Part shown: one piece after another, positions 9,238-17,081 of the stretch
Position numbering within the stretch: position 1 is the stretch's first letter
How the letters are laid out: each line of letters opens with the position of its first letter
Source of the DNA: Streptomyces nojiriensis
GTDB lineage: Bacteria > Actinomycetota > Actinomycetes > Streptomycetales > Streptomycetaceae
DNA: 64,000 bases
Direction: 5' to 3'
Assembly: GCF_017639205.1 (NCBI RefSeq)
Contig: NZ_CP071139.1
Coordinates: 6,323,501-6,387,500 of the forward strand
Made by a program: the position numbers and the translations under genes
The notes under the pieces: generated by a model
Seen by the model: the letters and a program-made list of their open reading frames with translations, nothing else
Databases searched by the model: none
What the model was told of the DNA's origin: nothing

Positions 9238-9816
9238 TAGCGTCGCAACCTCTGGACCAGGCGTCCCGCCGGGCGACCGGTGGGACGGTGTCGAGTCGTG
9301 GGGCACTTGCCGCCCCATGGTGGTCGTCGGTGACCGGCGCGTCTTCCTCTCCTTGCCACCGCGCTCGGCGCGGTGTCGCGCCACCTGCGCGCCGGCTCAT
9401 TCCCGCGGCGGTCCCGCGAATTCCAGCACAGTGGCGGATCTCCAACAAGGTGCGAGTGTCGGCCCGGAGAGTCGGTTACGGCTTGTGACAGATGGGCTAC
9501 GCGATGTGCGACTGCATTCGGTAGAAATCGGACTTACGCCATCCAAACAACGCGGCTGTCAAGGTGTCCCAGTCGAGATGATCAGGAGCGGAATGCAGCA
9601 TTCAGTGGCGCAATGTCCGTTTCGGGGGTTGGAATTGACTGTCCATTATGCCGGTAATGTCGGGTCAAGGGTGAGCAAACTCACACAGCCGTGGCCATTA
9701 CTTCCCGGTTCGCCGGGGGATTCAGATGTTTAGCCTTGCCCCTTAAAGGGTTGGCGCCAGGGTTGGTGCATGCGACAGCCGACACTCACAGATCGAACCG
9801 AGGACCCCGAACTCCG
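9238..9816. promoter_or_regulatory. Divergent intergenic region upstream of the conservon
   Basis: I see no convincing gene here. The half nearer the small gene is clearly AT-richer than the coding sequence around it. It holds two perfect inverted repeats: GAATGC-A-GCATTC at 9591-9603 and GTGAG-CAAA-CTCAC at 9671-9684. The conservon promoter and that of the small gene at 9817 must both lie here. I could not assign hexamers with standard spacing. Confidence 0.45.
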
Positions 9817-10005
9817 ATGAAGACGACGACGATGTTCCGCAACATAGCCAACCCCCGCCGCACGACCCTCGCGCACCTCAAGGACGCCGAGGACCTGCAG
9901 GCGGCCCCGGCCACCCCGGAGCACGCCGTCGAGCTGCCGACGCAGACCGCGAACCCGCGCCGCACCGTCCTGATGAACGTGCCGGTCGCCGCCGCCGCGG
10001 AGTAG
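9817..10005 (+). CDS. Small protein with a repeated ANPRRT[T/V]L motif
   Basis: I do not recognise this 62-residue protein. It contains the same octapeptide pattern twice: ANPRRTTL at residues 10-17 and ANPRRTVL at about 46-53. An acidic, Ala/Pro-rich linker separates them, and it ends in AAAAE. It has no cysteine, membrane segment or signal peptide. Codon use is strongly GC-ending, which supports real coding. The start is uncertain: ATG 9817 or 9832, with only a GAGGA about 13 bases upstream. It lies alone between the conservon and the fumarylacetoacetase gene, on the strand of the latter. A role as precursor peptide or regulatory adaptor is possible but unsupported. Confidence 0.7.
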   Translation: MKTTTMFRNIANPRRTTLAHLKDAEDLQAAPATPEHAVELPTQTANPRRTVLMNVPVAAAAE

Positions 10006-10102
10006 CCACCCCGCAAAGGAACGTGAAGCGCCGCTGCCCGCCGCGTTAGCCTGGGGTCCGCAGACTCCAGCCAGCGGAAATACAGAGGGGCAGACGCAAC
10101 AG

Positions 10103-10909
10103 GTGCGCATCGCCAGGTTCTCGATCGACGGCAACGTCGCGTTCGGCGCGGTCGAGGGCGACGGCGCCCCCGGCGACGACTCCACGCTCGTGCTCGACAT
10201 CATCAAGGGCATCCCCTTCGCGGACTTCGAGCTCTCGGGCACGAAGGTCCCGATGAGCAAGGTCCGACTGCTGCCGCCCGTGCTCCCGAACAAGGTCGTG
10301 GCCATCGGCCGCAACTACGCGGAGCACGCGGCGGAGCTCGGCAACGCCATCTTTGACGATCAAGGCCGTCCCGACGCCCCGATCACCTTCTTCAAGCCCT
10401 CCACCTCGGTGGTCGGCCCGGGCGACCCGATCACGTACCCCTCCTTCTCCCAGGACCTCCACCACGAGGCTGAGCTCGCCGTGGTCATCGGCCGTATGTG
10501 CCGCGAGGTCCCGAAGGAGCGCGTCAAGGACGTCATCCTCGGCTACACCTGCGCCAACGACGTCACCGCGCGCGACGTCCAGCAGCGGGAGAAGCAGTGG
10601 GCCCGGGCCAAGGGCTTCGACAGTGCCTGCCCCCTCGGCCCCTGGATCGAGACCGACCTGGACCCGAGCGACCTGACCATCCAGTGCACGGTCAACGGCG
10701 AACAGCGCCAGCTCGGCCGCACCAGTGACATGGTCCGCTCCATCGAGGACCTGATCGTCCACATCTCCGAGGCCATGACCCTGCTGCCCGGCGACGTCAT
10801 CCTCACGGGGACCCCGGCCGGAGTCGGCCCCCTCAACGTCGGCGACGAGGTCGCCGTCACCATCGAAGGCATCGGCACTCTCACCAACAAGGTGATCAAG
10901 CGTGGTTAA
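10103..10909 (+). CDS. Fumarylacetoacetate hydrolase family protein
   Basis: A 268-residue protein of the FAH superfamily, C-terminal domain type. After an N-terminal segment of about 60 residues comes the core signature VVAIGRNYAEHAAELGN near residues 66-82. The metal-binding acidic positions lie in HHEAELAVVIGR near 120-131 and in the following NDVTARDVQ. The end holds the family motif GDVILTGTPAGVGPL. Such enzymes cleave or hydrate beta-diketo acids in aromatic degradation, or act as oxaloacetate decarboxylases; the substrate cannot be told from sequence. The GTG start at 10103 gives the normal length. The 3' end overlaps gltX by eight bases, suggesting co-translation. Confidence 0.9.
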   Translation: MRIARFSIDGNVAFGAVEGDGAPGDDSTLVLDIIKGIPFADFELSGTKVPMSKVRLLPPVLPNKVVAIGRNYAEHAAELGNAIFDDQGRPDAPITFFKPSTSVVGPGDPITYPSFSQDLHHEAELAVVIGRMCREVPKERVKDVILGYTCANDVTARDVQQREKQWARAKGFDSACPLGPWIETDLDPSDLTIQCTVNGEQRQLGRTSDMVRSIEDLIVHISEAMTLLPGDVILTGTPAGVGPLNVGDEVAVTIEGIGTLTNKVIKRG

Positions 10910-12377
10910 CGGACCTGTCCGCGTACGTTTCTGTCCCTCCCCGACCGGCAACCCCCACGTGGGCCTGGTCCGGACCGCACTCTTCAACTGGGCGTTCGCC
11001 CGCCACCACGGCGGCACGTTCGTCTTCCGCATCGAGGACACCGACGCGGCCCGTGACTCCGAGGAGTCCTACGACCAGCTGCTCGCCTCGCTGCGCTGGC
11101 TCGGCTTCACCTGGGACGAGGGCCCCGAGGTCGGCGGGCCGCACGCCCCGTACCGCCAGTCCGAGCGCATGGACATCTACGCGGACGTCGCGAAGAAGCT
11201 GCTCGACGGCGGCTACGCGTACCACTGCTACTGCTCCACCGAGGAGCTCGACGCCCGCCGCGCGGCCGCCCGCGCCGCCGGCAAGCCCTCCGGGTACGAC
11301 GGCCACTGCCGCGAGCTCACCCCCGTGCAGGTCGAGGCGTACCAGGGCGAGCACCGCCCGGCGATCGTCCGCTTCCGGATGCCCGACGCGCCGATCACCT
11401 TCACCGACCTCGTCCGCGGCGAGCTGACCTTCACCCCGGAGAACGTGCCGGACTTCGGCATCGTCCGGGCCAACGGTGCCCCGCTGTACACGCTGGTCAA
11501 CCCGGTCGACGACGCGCTGATGGAGATCACGCACGTCCTGCGAGGCGAGGACCTGCTGTCCTCGACCCCCCGCCAGATCGCCCTCTACGCCGCACTGATC
11601 GAGCTGGGCGTCGCCAAGAGCACCCCCGCCTTCGGCCACCTGCCGTACGTGATGGGCGAGGGCAACAAGAAGCTTTCCAAGCGCGACCCCGAGGCCTCGC
11701 TCAACCTGTACCGCGAGCGCGGCTTCCTCCCCGAGGGCCTGCTGAACTACCTCTCGCTCCTCGGCTGGTCCTTCTCCAAGGACCAGGACGTCTTCTCGAT
11801 CGAGGAGATGGTGTCGAAGTTCGACATCGACGGCGTGAACGCCAACCCGGCCCGCTTCGACCTGAAGAAGGCCGAGTCGATCAACGGCGACCACATCCGC
11901 CTGCTGGACCCGAAGGCCTTTGCGGACGCCTGCGCCCCGTGGCTGCAGGCCCCGCACGCCAACTGGGCCCCCGAGGACTTCGACGCCGAGGCCTGGGCGC
12001 GGATCGCCCCGCACGCCCAGACCCGGGTGACCGTCCTGTCGGACATCACGGCCAACGTCGACTTCCTGTTCCTGAAGGAGCCGGTGGAGGACCAGGCCTC
12101 GTGGGACAAGGCGATGAAGGGGGAGCCGGCCGCGCTGCTCACCACGGTGCGCGCGGGCCTGGAGTCGGCGGACTGGGCCGACCCCGAGTCCCTCAAGCAG
12201 GCCGTCCTGACCGCCGGTGAGGCCCACGGCCTCAAGCTCGGCAAGGCCCAGGCCCCGGTCCGCGTGGCCGTGACCGGCCGCACGGTCGGCCTGCCGCTCT
12301 TCGAGTCCCTGGAGATCCTGGGCAAGGAGCGCTCGCTGGCCCGTATCGACGCGGCACTGGCCAAGCTCGCCGCCTAG
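10902..12377 (+). CDS. gltX: Glutamyl-tRNA synthetase
   Basis: A 491-residue class I aminoacyl-tRNA synthetase that charges tRNA-Glu (and perhaps tRNA-Gln, for later amidation) in the cytoplasm. The HIGH-like motif is PTGNPHVGL at residues 14-22. The KMSKS-equivalent is KKLSKRD near 255-261, and the helical anticodon-binding part forms the C-terminal third. GTG 10902 is the natural start and overlaps the upstream gene by eight bases. It lies just before a cluster of tRNA-Gln and tRNA-Glu genes, its own substrates. A strong hairpin follows. Confidence 0.97.
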   Translation: MVNGPVRVRFCPSPTGNPHVGLVRTALFNWAFARHHGGTFVFRIEDTDAARDSEESYDQLLASLRWLGFTWDEGPEVGGPHAPYRQSERMDIYADVAKKLLDGGYAYHCYCSTEELDARRAAARAAGKPSGYDGHCRELTPVQVEAYQGEHRPAIVRFRMPDAPITFTDLVRGELTFTPENVPDFGIVRANGAPLYTLVNPVDDALMEITHVLRGEDLLSSTPRQIALYAALIELGVAKSTPAFGHLPYVMGEGNKKLSKRDPEASLNLYRERGFLPEGLLNYLSLLGWSFSKDQDVFSIEEMVSKFDIDGVNANPARFDLKKAESINGDHIRLLDPKAFADACAPWLQAPHANWAPEDFDAEAWARIAPHAQTRVTVLSDITANVDFLFLKEPVEDQASWDKAMKGEPAALLTTVRAGLESADWADPESLKQAVLTAGEAHGLKLGKAQAPVRVAVTGRTVGLPLFESLEILGKERSLARIDAALAKLAA

Positions 12378-12399
12378 GCCGGCAGCACCCGTCCGTCCC

Positions 12400-12439
12400 G
12401 CAGGGGGCGGCGCCCGGACCTCCGGGCGCCGCCCCCTGC
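12400..12439 (+). terminator. Strong hairpin terminator after gltX
   Basis: An 18-bp perfect stem (GCAGGGGGCGGCGCCCGG and its complement) with an ACCT loop, 23 bases after the gltX stop. There is no T tract, as is usual for high-GC actinomycetes. Confidence 0.85.
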
Positions 12440-12544
12440 GGCGTCCCGCCCGCCACACGGGCCGCTGCCGGCCGGCCACCTGGTTCCGCACGGACTTCTT
12501 CGTCCCGCCCCCGCAGGAGGGCGCTTCGGCATAGGCTCGGGCGC

Positions 12545-13273
12545 ATGCCGATCCGCGCCGTGCTGTGGGACATCGACGACACCCTCTTCGACTACACGGG
12601 TGCCGACGCCGCCGGGCTGGCGCGGCAGGTGGAAGTCACGGGCCTGGCGGGCCGGTACGGGACCCCCGCGCAGGCGCTCGCGCTGTGGCGGGAGATCACC
12701 GACCGGCACTGGGCGCGCTTCGCGGCCGGCGAGGGCACCTTCCAGGGGCAGCGGCAGGAGCGGGTACGCGAGTTCCTGGAAGAGCCCGGGATGACCGCAG
12801 GCGAGGCCGACGCCTGGTTCGACCAGTACGTGGAGCACTACAAGGCCGCCTGGACCGTCTTCCCCGACGTGGTGCCCGCCCTGGACGCCCTCGCGGCCGA
12901 CTACCGGCACGGGGTGCTCTCCAACTCCTCCACCGCCAACCAGGACCCGAAGCTCCGCGACCTCGGACTGCGCGACCGCTTCGAGGTGCTGGTCTGCGCC
13001 GTCGAACTCGGGGTCAGCAAGCCCGAGGCGGGGGCCTTCCTGGCCGCGTGCGAGGCGCTCGGGCTGCCGCCCGCCGAGGTGGCGTACGTGGGGGACCAGC
13101 CGGAGATCGACGCGCGGGGAGCGCGTGACGCCGGATTGACGGCCGTCTGGATCGACCGCGACGGCGGCCGGGGCCCCGGGCCCGACGGCGCGCACCGCAT
13201 CGAGGACCTCGACCAGCTCCCGCAGCTGCTGGCACGGGATACCCGTTTTGGAGCACGGTCAGGCATCCGGTAA
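12545..13273 (+). CDS. HAD-superfamily hydrolase
   Basis: A 242-residue haloacid dehalogenase-type phosphatase with an alpha-helical cap. Motif I is DIDDT at residues 9-13, with nucleophile Asp9 and acid/base Asp11. Motif II serine lies in GVLSNSST near 120-127, the motif III lysine in GVSKPEAG near 157-164, and motif IV is the VGDQPEIDARGA stretch near 181-192. The substrate is unknown. No ribosome site precedes ATG 12545. Instead TAGGCT at 12532-12537 lies seven bases before it, suggesting a leaderless mRNA. The 3' end contains the probable promoter of the downstream tRNA cluster. Confidence 0.92.
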   Translation: MPIRAVLWDIDDTLFDYTGADAAGLARQVEVTGLAGRYGTPAQALALWREITDRHWARFAAGEGTFQGQRQERVREFLEEPGMTAGEADAWFDQYVEHYKAAWTVFPDVVPALDALAADYRHGVLSNSSTANQDPKLRDLGLRDRFEVLVCAVELGVSKPEAGAFLAACEALGLPPAEVAYVGDQPEIDARGARDAGLTAVWIDRDGGRGPGPDGAHRIEDLDQLPQLLARDTRFGARSGIR

Positions 13274-13276
13274 TGT
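13248..13276 (+). promoter_or_regulatory. Probable promoter of the tRNA cluster
   Basis: TTGGAG at 13248-13253 and TAATGT at 13271-13276 are separated by exactly 17 bases, a good match to a sigma-70/HrdB promoter. It overlaps the last codons and stop of the HAD gene and leaves a leader of about 75 bases before the first tRNA. Confidence 0.65.
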
Positions 13277-13359
13277 TCTTTCTGCGCCGCCGGAGCGGGC
13301 CGAAAGGCCGGACGGAGGCGCCACCCGAAGAAAAGCCCCGGTAAGGGGTTGACTTTTGG

Positions 13360-13431
13360 TGGGGTATAGTGTAATTGGCAACACGAGGGTTTCTGGTTCC
13401 CTTATTCTAGGTTCGAGTCCTGGTACCCCAG
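13360..13431 (+). tRNA. tRNA-Gln (CTG), copy 1
   Basis: A 72-base cloverleaf. The acceptor stem is TGGGGTA/TACCCCA, the D stem GTGT/ACAC, the anticodon loop TTCTGGT (anticodon CTG) and the T arm CTAGG-TTCGAGT-CCTGG. The discriminator is G, and CCA is not encoded. The top pair of the anticodon stem is T31/T39, a mismatch shared with copy 2. Copy 1 has G5-C68 in the acceptor stem. Confidence 0.96.
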
Positions 13432-13458
13432 CGCAGTGCAGCAGTAACGCAGTGCTTT

Positions 13459-13531
13459 GCCCCCGTTGTGTAGCGGCCTAGCACGCCGCCCTCTCAAGGC
13501 GGTAGCGCCGGTTCGAATCCGGTCGGGGGTA
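13459..13531 (+). tRNA. tRNA-Glu (CTC), copy 1
   Basis: A 73-base cloverleaf with acceptor GCCCCCG/CGGGGGT (a G-T first pair), anticodon stem CCGCC/GGCGG around CTCTCAA (anticodon CTC), T arm CCGG-TTCGAAT-CCGG and discriminator A. CCA is not encoded. It is identical to the copies at 13593 and 13785 and lies 27 bases after tRNA-Gln copy 1. Confidence 0.97.
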
Positions 13532-13592
13532 CAGATCCTTCCCGCGAGATCTCCAGGGTCGCACCCGGACGTCTTGATGCAGGATCGCTAGG

Positions 13593-13665
13593 GCCCCCGT
13601 TGTGTAGCGGCCTAGCACGCCGCCCTCTCAAGGCGGTAGCGCCGGTTCGAATCCGGTCGGGGGTA
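13593..13665 (+). tRNA. tRNA-Glu (CTC), copy 2
   Basis: Identical in sequence to the first tRNA-Glu, with anticodon CTC in loop CTCTCAA and no encoded CCA. The 61-base spacer before it is unrelated to the other spacers, so the duplication covers the mature tRNA only. Confidence 0.97.
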
Positions 13666-13689
13666 CTGTTGGTCTGGTCTAGACCACTT

Positions 13690-13761
13690 TGGGCTATAGT
13701 GTAATTGGCAACACGAGGGTTTCTGGTTCCCTTATTCTAGGTTCGAGTCCTGGTAGCCCAG
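13690..13761 (+). tRNA. tRNA-Gln (CTG), copy 2
   Basis: Differs from copy 1 only at acceptor positions 5 and 68: TGGGCTA/TAGCCCA, a C5-G68 pair in place of G5-C68, so pairing is preserved. The anticodon is CTG with the same T31/T39 mismatch. A perfect 12-base palindrome, TGGTCTAGACCA, lies at 13675-13686 just upstream. Confidence 0.96.
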
Positions 13762-13784
13762 CGCAGTAACAGCAGCACCAGCTA

Positions 13785-13857
13785 GCCCCCGTTGTGTAGC
13801 GGCCTAGCACGCCGCCCTCTCAAGGCGGTAGCGCCGGTTCGAATCCGGTCGGGGGTA
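13785..13857 (+). tRNA. tRNA-Glu (CTC), copy 3
   Basis: The third identical tRNA-Glu, anticodon CTC, without encoded CCA. It ends the array and is followed within eight bases by a terminator stem, so all five tRNAs are probably processed from one transcript. Confidence 0.97.
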
Positions 13858-13864
13858 CGCATGG

Positions 13865-13901
13865 AAGAGGCCCTCCGCGTTCATCGCGGAGGGCCTCTTT
13901 C
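13865..13901 (+). terminator. Terminator of the tRNA cluster
   Basis: A 15-bp perfect stem (AAGAGGCCCTCCGCG) with a TTCAT loop, followed by TTT. One of the clearest intrinsic terminators in the window. The sequence from here to 14021 contains nothing I can identify. Confidence 0.9.
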
Positions 13902-14021
13902 GTATGTCGGCGCGCAGGTAAGTACGGGCCCGAAGGCGCGTGTTAGGACGTGTGCGGCGTCGTACGCGCCCCCGGGCCCGGAGGGTGGGCGGGGGAGTGG
14001 CCCCGTGGGCCGGGGGAGGGC

Positions 14022-14738
14022 TCAGCCGGAGCGGCGCAGGGCCTCGGTGAGCCGTGCGGCCGCGTCGATGACGGCCTGGGCGTGCATCCGGCCCGGGTGG
14101 CGGGTCAGTCGCTCGATCGGTCCGGAGACCGAGACGGAGGCCACCACGCGGTTCGACGGCCCGCGCACCGGCGCCGAGACGGACGCCACACCGGGCTCCC
14201 GCTCGCCGATCGACTGCGCCCAGCCGCGACGCCGTACGCCCGAGAGGGCCGTCGCCGTGAAGCGCGCGCCCTGAAGGCCGCGGTGGAGCCGCTCGGGCTC
14301 CTCCCAGGCCATCAGGATCTGCGCGGCCGAACCGGCCTTCATCGGGAGCGTCGAGCCCACCGGAACGGTGTCCCGAAGACCCGAGAGCCGCTCCGCGGCC
14401 GCCACGCAGATGCGCATGTCTCCCTGACGGCGGTAGAGCTGCGCGCTCTCTCCCGTCACGTCACGGAGGTGGGTGAGTACCGGTCCCGCCGTGGCCAGCA
14501 GGCGGTCCTCGCCGGCCGCGGCGGCGAGCTCCGCCAGCCGCGGTCCGAGGATGAACCGGCCCTGCATGTCCCTCGCCACCATCCGGTGGTGTTCCAGTGC
14601 CACGGCAAGGCGATGTGCCGTGGGTCGTGCGAGCCCTGTCGCCGCGACCAGCCCGGCGAGGGTGGCCGGACCGGACTCCAGTGCGCTCAATACCAGAGCT
14701 GCCTTGTCGAGAACGCCGACGCCGCTAGAGTTGTCCAT
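14022..14738 (-). CDS. ndgR: NdgR, IclR-family regulator of leucine and amino-acid genes
   Basis: A 238-residue IclR-family transcription factor. The winged helix is at about residues 10-65 (LDKAALVLSALESG, then GLARPTAHRLAVALE). The effector-binding domain follows to the C-terminus, with VPVGSTLPMKAGSAAQ near 125-140. NdgR in Streptomyces controls leuCD and other amino-acid genes and affects antibiotic output; the divergent leuCD placement matches. ATG 14738 gives the family's usual start. No ribosome site is visible, and a -10-like GAATAT ends seven bases upstream, so the mRNA is probably leaderless. A palindrome in its promoter suggests autoregulation. Confidence 0.94.
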   Translation of the reverse strand: MDNSSGVGVLDKAALVLSALESGPATLAGLVAATGLARPTAHRLAVALEHHRMVARDMQGRFILGPRLAELAAAAGEDRLLATAGPVLTHLRDVTGESAQLYRRQGDMRICVAAAERLSGLRDTVPVGSTLPMKAGSAAQILMAWEEPERLHRGLQGARFTATALSGVRRRGWAQSIGEREPGVASVSAPVRGPSNRVVASVSVSGPIERLTRHPGRMHAQAVIDAAARLTEALRRSG

Positions 14739-14744
14739 GAAACG

Positions 14745-14773
14745 ATATTCGCGTCTCACACTGTGAAACGCAA
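14745..14773 (-). promoter_or_regulatory. ndgR promoter with embedded operator palindrome
   Basis: Reading on the minus strand, TTGCGT (14773-14768), a 17-base spacer and GAATAT (14750-14745) form a promoter. The spacer lies inside the near-perfect palindrome GCGTCTCACA-C-TGTGAAACGC (14751-14771), with nine of ten positions matched. It is the best candidate binding site for NdgR itself, serving both ndgR and the divergent leuCD. Confidence 0.7.
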
Positions 14774-14922
14774 GTTCAATTTTTCCAAGAACCAGCGAGT
14801 CTGTATGTGCGGGTCCACGAACCACTGGGTCCGAGCCGTCGTCCGGGACGTGGGGTACGGACGGCACGGCGCACAAGATCTCTATGAAGCGCCGGCACAA
14901 CCGGCCGGCCGGAGGGAAAGCG

Positions 14923-16347
14923 ATGGGTAGGACACTCGCGGAGAAGGTCTGGGACGACCATGTCGTCCGGCGCGCCGAAGGCGAGCCCGACCTCCTCTTC
15001 ATCGATCTGCACCTGCTGCACGAGGTGACCAGCCCGCAGGCCTTCGAAGGACTGCGCCAGGCCGGCCGCAAGGTCCGACGCCTCGACCTCACCATCGCGA
15101 CCGAGGACCACAACACCCCCACCCTCGACATCGACAAGCCGATCGCCGACCCGGTCTCCCGCGCCCAGCTGGAGACGCTGCGTGCGAACTGCGCCGAGTT
15201 CGGCGTGCGCCTGCACTCGCTGGGTGACGTCGAGCAGGGCGTCGTCCACGTCGTGGGACCGCAGCTGGGACTGACCCAGCCCGGCACCACCGTGGTCTGC
15301 GGCGACTCGCACACCTCCACGCACGGCGCCTTCGGGGCGCTGGCCTTCGGTATCGGTACGAGCCAGGTCGAGCACGTGCTGGCCACCCAGACGCTCCCGC
15401 TGGCCCGCCCGAAGACGATGGCGATCACCGTCACCGGCGCGCTGGCCGAGGGCGTCACCGCGAAGGACCTGATCCTGGCGATCATCGCCAAGATCGGCAC
15501 CGGCGGCGGCCAGGGCTACATCCTGGAGTACCGGGGCGAGGCCGTCGAGAAGCTGTCGATGGAAGCCCGCATGACCATCTGCAACATGTCGATCGAGGCC
15601 GGTGCCCGCGCGGGCATGATCGCCCCCGACCAGACCACCTTCGACTACCTGCAGGGCCGTGACCACGCCCCCACGGGCAAGGACTGGGACGCGGCGGTCG
15701 AGTACTGGAAGACCCTGCGCACGGACGACGACGCGGTCTTCGACGCGGAGGTCGTCATCGACGGCGCCGCGCTGTCCCCCTTCGTCACCTGGGGCACCAA
15801 CCCGGGCCAGGGCGCGCCGCTGTCCGCGAACGTCCCCGACCCGGCTTCGTACGAGGACGCTTCGGAGCGCCTGGCAGCCGAAAAGGCCCTGGAGTACATG
15901 GGGTTGACCGCCGGACAGCCGCTGCGGGACATCAAGGTCGACACCGTCTTCGTAGGTTCCTGCACCAACGGCCGCATCGAGGACCTGCGCGCCGTCGCCG
16001 GCATCGTCGAGGGCCGCAAAGTCGCCGACGGCGTACGGATGCTGGTCGTCCCGGGCTCGGTCCGGGTCGCCCTGCAGGCCGTGGAAGAGGGTCTGGACAA
16101 GGTCTTCAAGGAGGCCGGCGCCGAGTGGCGGCACGCGGGCTGTTCGATGTGCCTGGGCATGAACCCCGACCAACTGGCGCCCGGTGAACGCTCCGCGTCC
16201 ACCTCCAACCGCAACTTCGAGGGCCGGCAGGGCAAGGGCGGGCGCACCCACCTGGTATCCCCGCAGGTGGCCGCCGCCACCGCGGTGCTGGGCCATCTGG
16301 CCTCGCCCGCCGACCTGTCCGCCGCCGACGCGACCGCCGGAGTCTGA
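14923..16347 (+). CDS. leuC: 3-isopropylmalate dehydratase, large subunit
   Basis: A 474-residue aconitase-family subunit that isomerises 2-isopropylmalate to 3-isopropylmalate in leucine synthesis, together with LeuD. The 4Fe-4S ligands are the cysteine of GSCTNGR near residue 346 and the pair in CSMCLGMN near 407 and 410. The substrate-binding CGDSHTSTHGAFG lies near 126-138. ATG 14923 is chosen over the in-frame ATG at 14884 because GGAGG sits seven bases upstream. Only three bases separate it from leuD. Expression is probably under NdgR through the operator upstream. Confidence 0.97.
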   Translation: MGRTLAEKVWDDHVVRRAEGEPDLLFIDLHLLHEVTSPQAFEGLRQAGRKVRRLDLTIATEDHNTPTLDIDKPIADPVSRAQLETLRANCAEFGVRLHSLGDVEQGVVHVVGPQLGLTQPGTTVVCGDSHTSTHGAFGALAFGIGTSQVEHVLATQTLPLARPKTMAITVTGALAEGVTAKDLILAIIAKIGTGGGQGYILEYRGEAVEKLSMEARMTICNMSIEAGARAGMIAPDQTTFDYLQGRDHAPTGKDWDAAVEYWKTLRTDDDAVFDAEVVIDGAALSPFVTWGTNPGQGAPLSANVPDPASYEDASERLAAEKALEYMGLTAGQPLRDIKVDTVFVGSCTNGRIEDLRAVAGIVEGRKVADGVRMLVVPGSVRVALQAVEEGLDKVFKEAGAEWRHAGCSMCLGMNPDQLAPGERSASTSNRNFEGRQGKGGRTHLVSPQVAAATAVLGHLASPADLSAADATAGV

Positions 16348-16350
16348 ACC

Positions 16351-16944
16351 ATGGAAGCCTTCACCACCCACACCGGCCGGGCCGTCCCGCTGCGCCGCAG
16401 CAACGTCGACACCGACCAGATCATCCCGGCCCACTGGCTGAAGAAGATCACGCGCGACGGGTTCGAGGACGGGCTCTTCGAGGCCTGGCGCAAGGACCCG
16501 GAGTTCATCACGAACCGCCCGGAGCGCGCAGGCGCGACCGTACTGGTCGCCGGCCCCGACTTCGGTACGGGTTCCTCGCGCGAGCACGCCGTCTGGGCCC
16601 TGCAGAACTTCGGCTTCAAGACGGTCATCTCCTCCCGCTTCGCCGACATCTTCCGCGGGAACTCGCTGAAGAACGGTCTGCTGACCGTCGTCCTCCCGCA
16701 GGAGACCGTCGAGCGGCTGTGGAAGCTGACGGAGGCCGACCCGACCGCCGAGATCACGGTCGACCTGGTCGACCGCCAGGTGCGGGCGGAAGGCGTCGTC
16801 GCGGAGTTCGAACTCGACGACAACGCGCGCTGGCGTCTGCTGGAGGGCCTGGACGACATCTCGCTCACCCTTCAGAACGAAGCGGACATCGCCGCGTACG
16901 AAAGCGCCCGGCCCACCTACAAGCCGCGCACGATTCAGGCCTGA
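16351..16944 (+). CDS. leuD: 3-isopropylmalate dehydratase, small subunit
   Basis: A 197-residue swivelling domain partner of LeuC, of normal length. The substrate-recognition motif is GTGSSREHAVWAL near residues 71-83, and an early NVDTDQIIPA lies at about 18-27. ATG 16351 lies three bases after the leuC stop, so the two subunits are made from one message. A 14-bp terminator stem follows about 50 bases downstream. Confidence 0.97.
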   Translation: MEAFTTHTGRAVPLRRSNVDTDQIIPAHWLKKITRDGFEDGLFEAWRKDPEFITNRPERAGATVLVAGPDFGTGSSREHAVWALQNFGFKTVISSRFADIFRGNSLKNGLLTVVLPQETVERLWKLTEADPTAEITVDLVDRQVRAEGVVAEFELDDNARWRLLEGLDDISLTLQNEADIAAYESARPTYKPRTIQA

Positions 16945-16994
16945 TTCCTGCCTGATCAGCGCTTATTCACCTTCGGGTGATCACATCGACAACA

Positions 16995-17026
16995 CTGTGC
17001 CCCCCGCCCTCCGGCGGGGGGCACAG
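16995..17026 (+). terminator. Terminator after leuCD
   Basis: A 14-bp perfect stem (CTGTGCCCCCCGCC) with a CTCC loop, then CCGTTTGTT. It separates leuCD from the next small gene. Confidence 0.88.
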
Positions 17027-17081
17027 CCGTTTGTTGAGGCCCCGTGAGGCGACAACTCGCCCCAGATGGCACAATCTGTGC

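Noticed and set aside
5302..9240. A 1312-codon open frame opposite the right conservon
   Set aside because: Same antisense artefact; it spans three real genes and shows no recognisable fold.
13360..13857. Repeated 70-base units as a CRISPR or attachment-site array
   Set aside because: The repeats fold as tRNA-Gln and tRNA-Glu. Spacers are irregular, and no integrase or foreign-looking DNA adjoins the tRNAs.
14776..16587. Long minus-strand open frame over leuC
   Set aside because: Shadow of leuC codons; it also crosses the ndgR-leuC promoter region.
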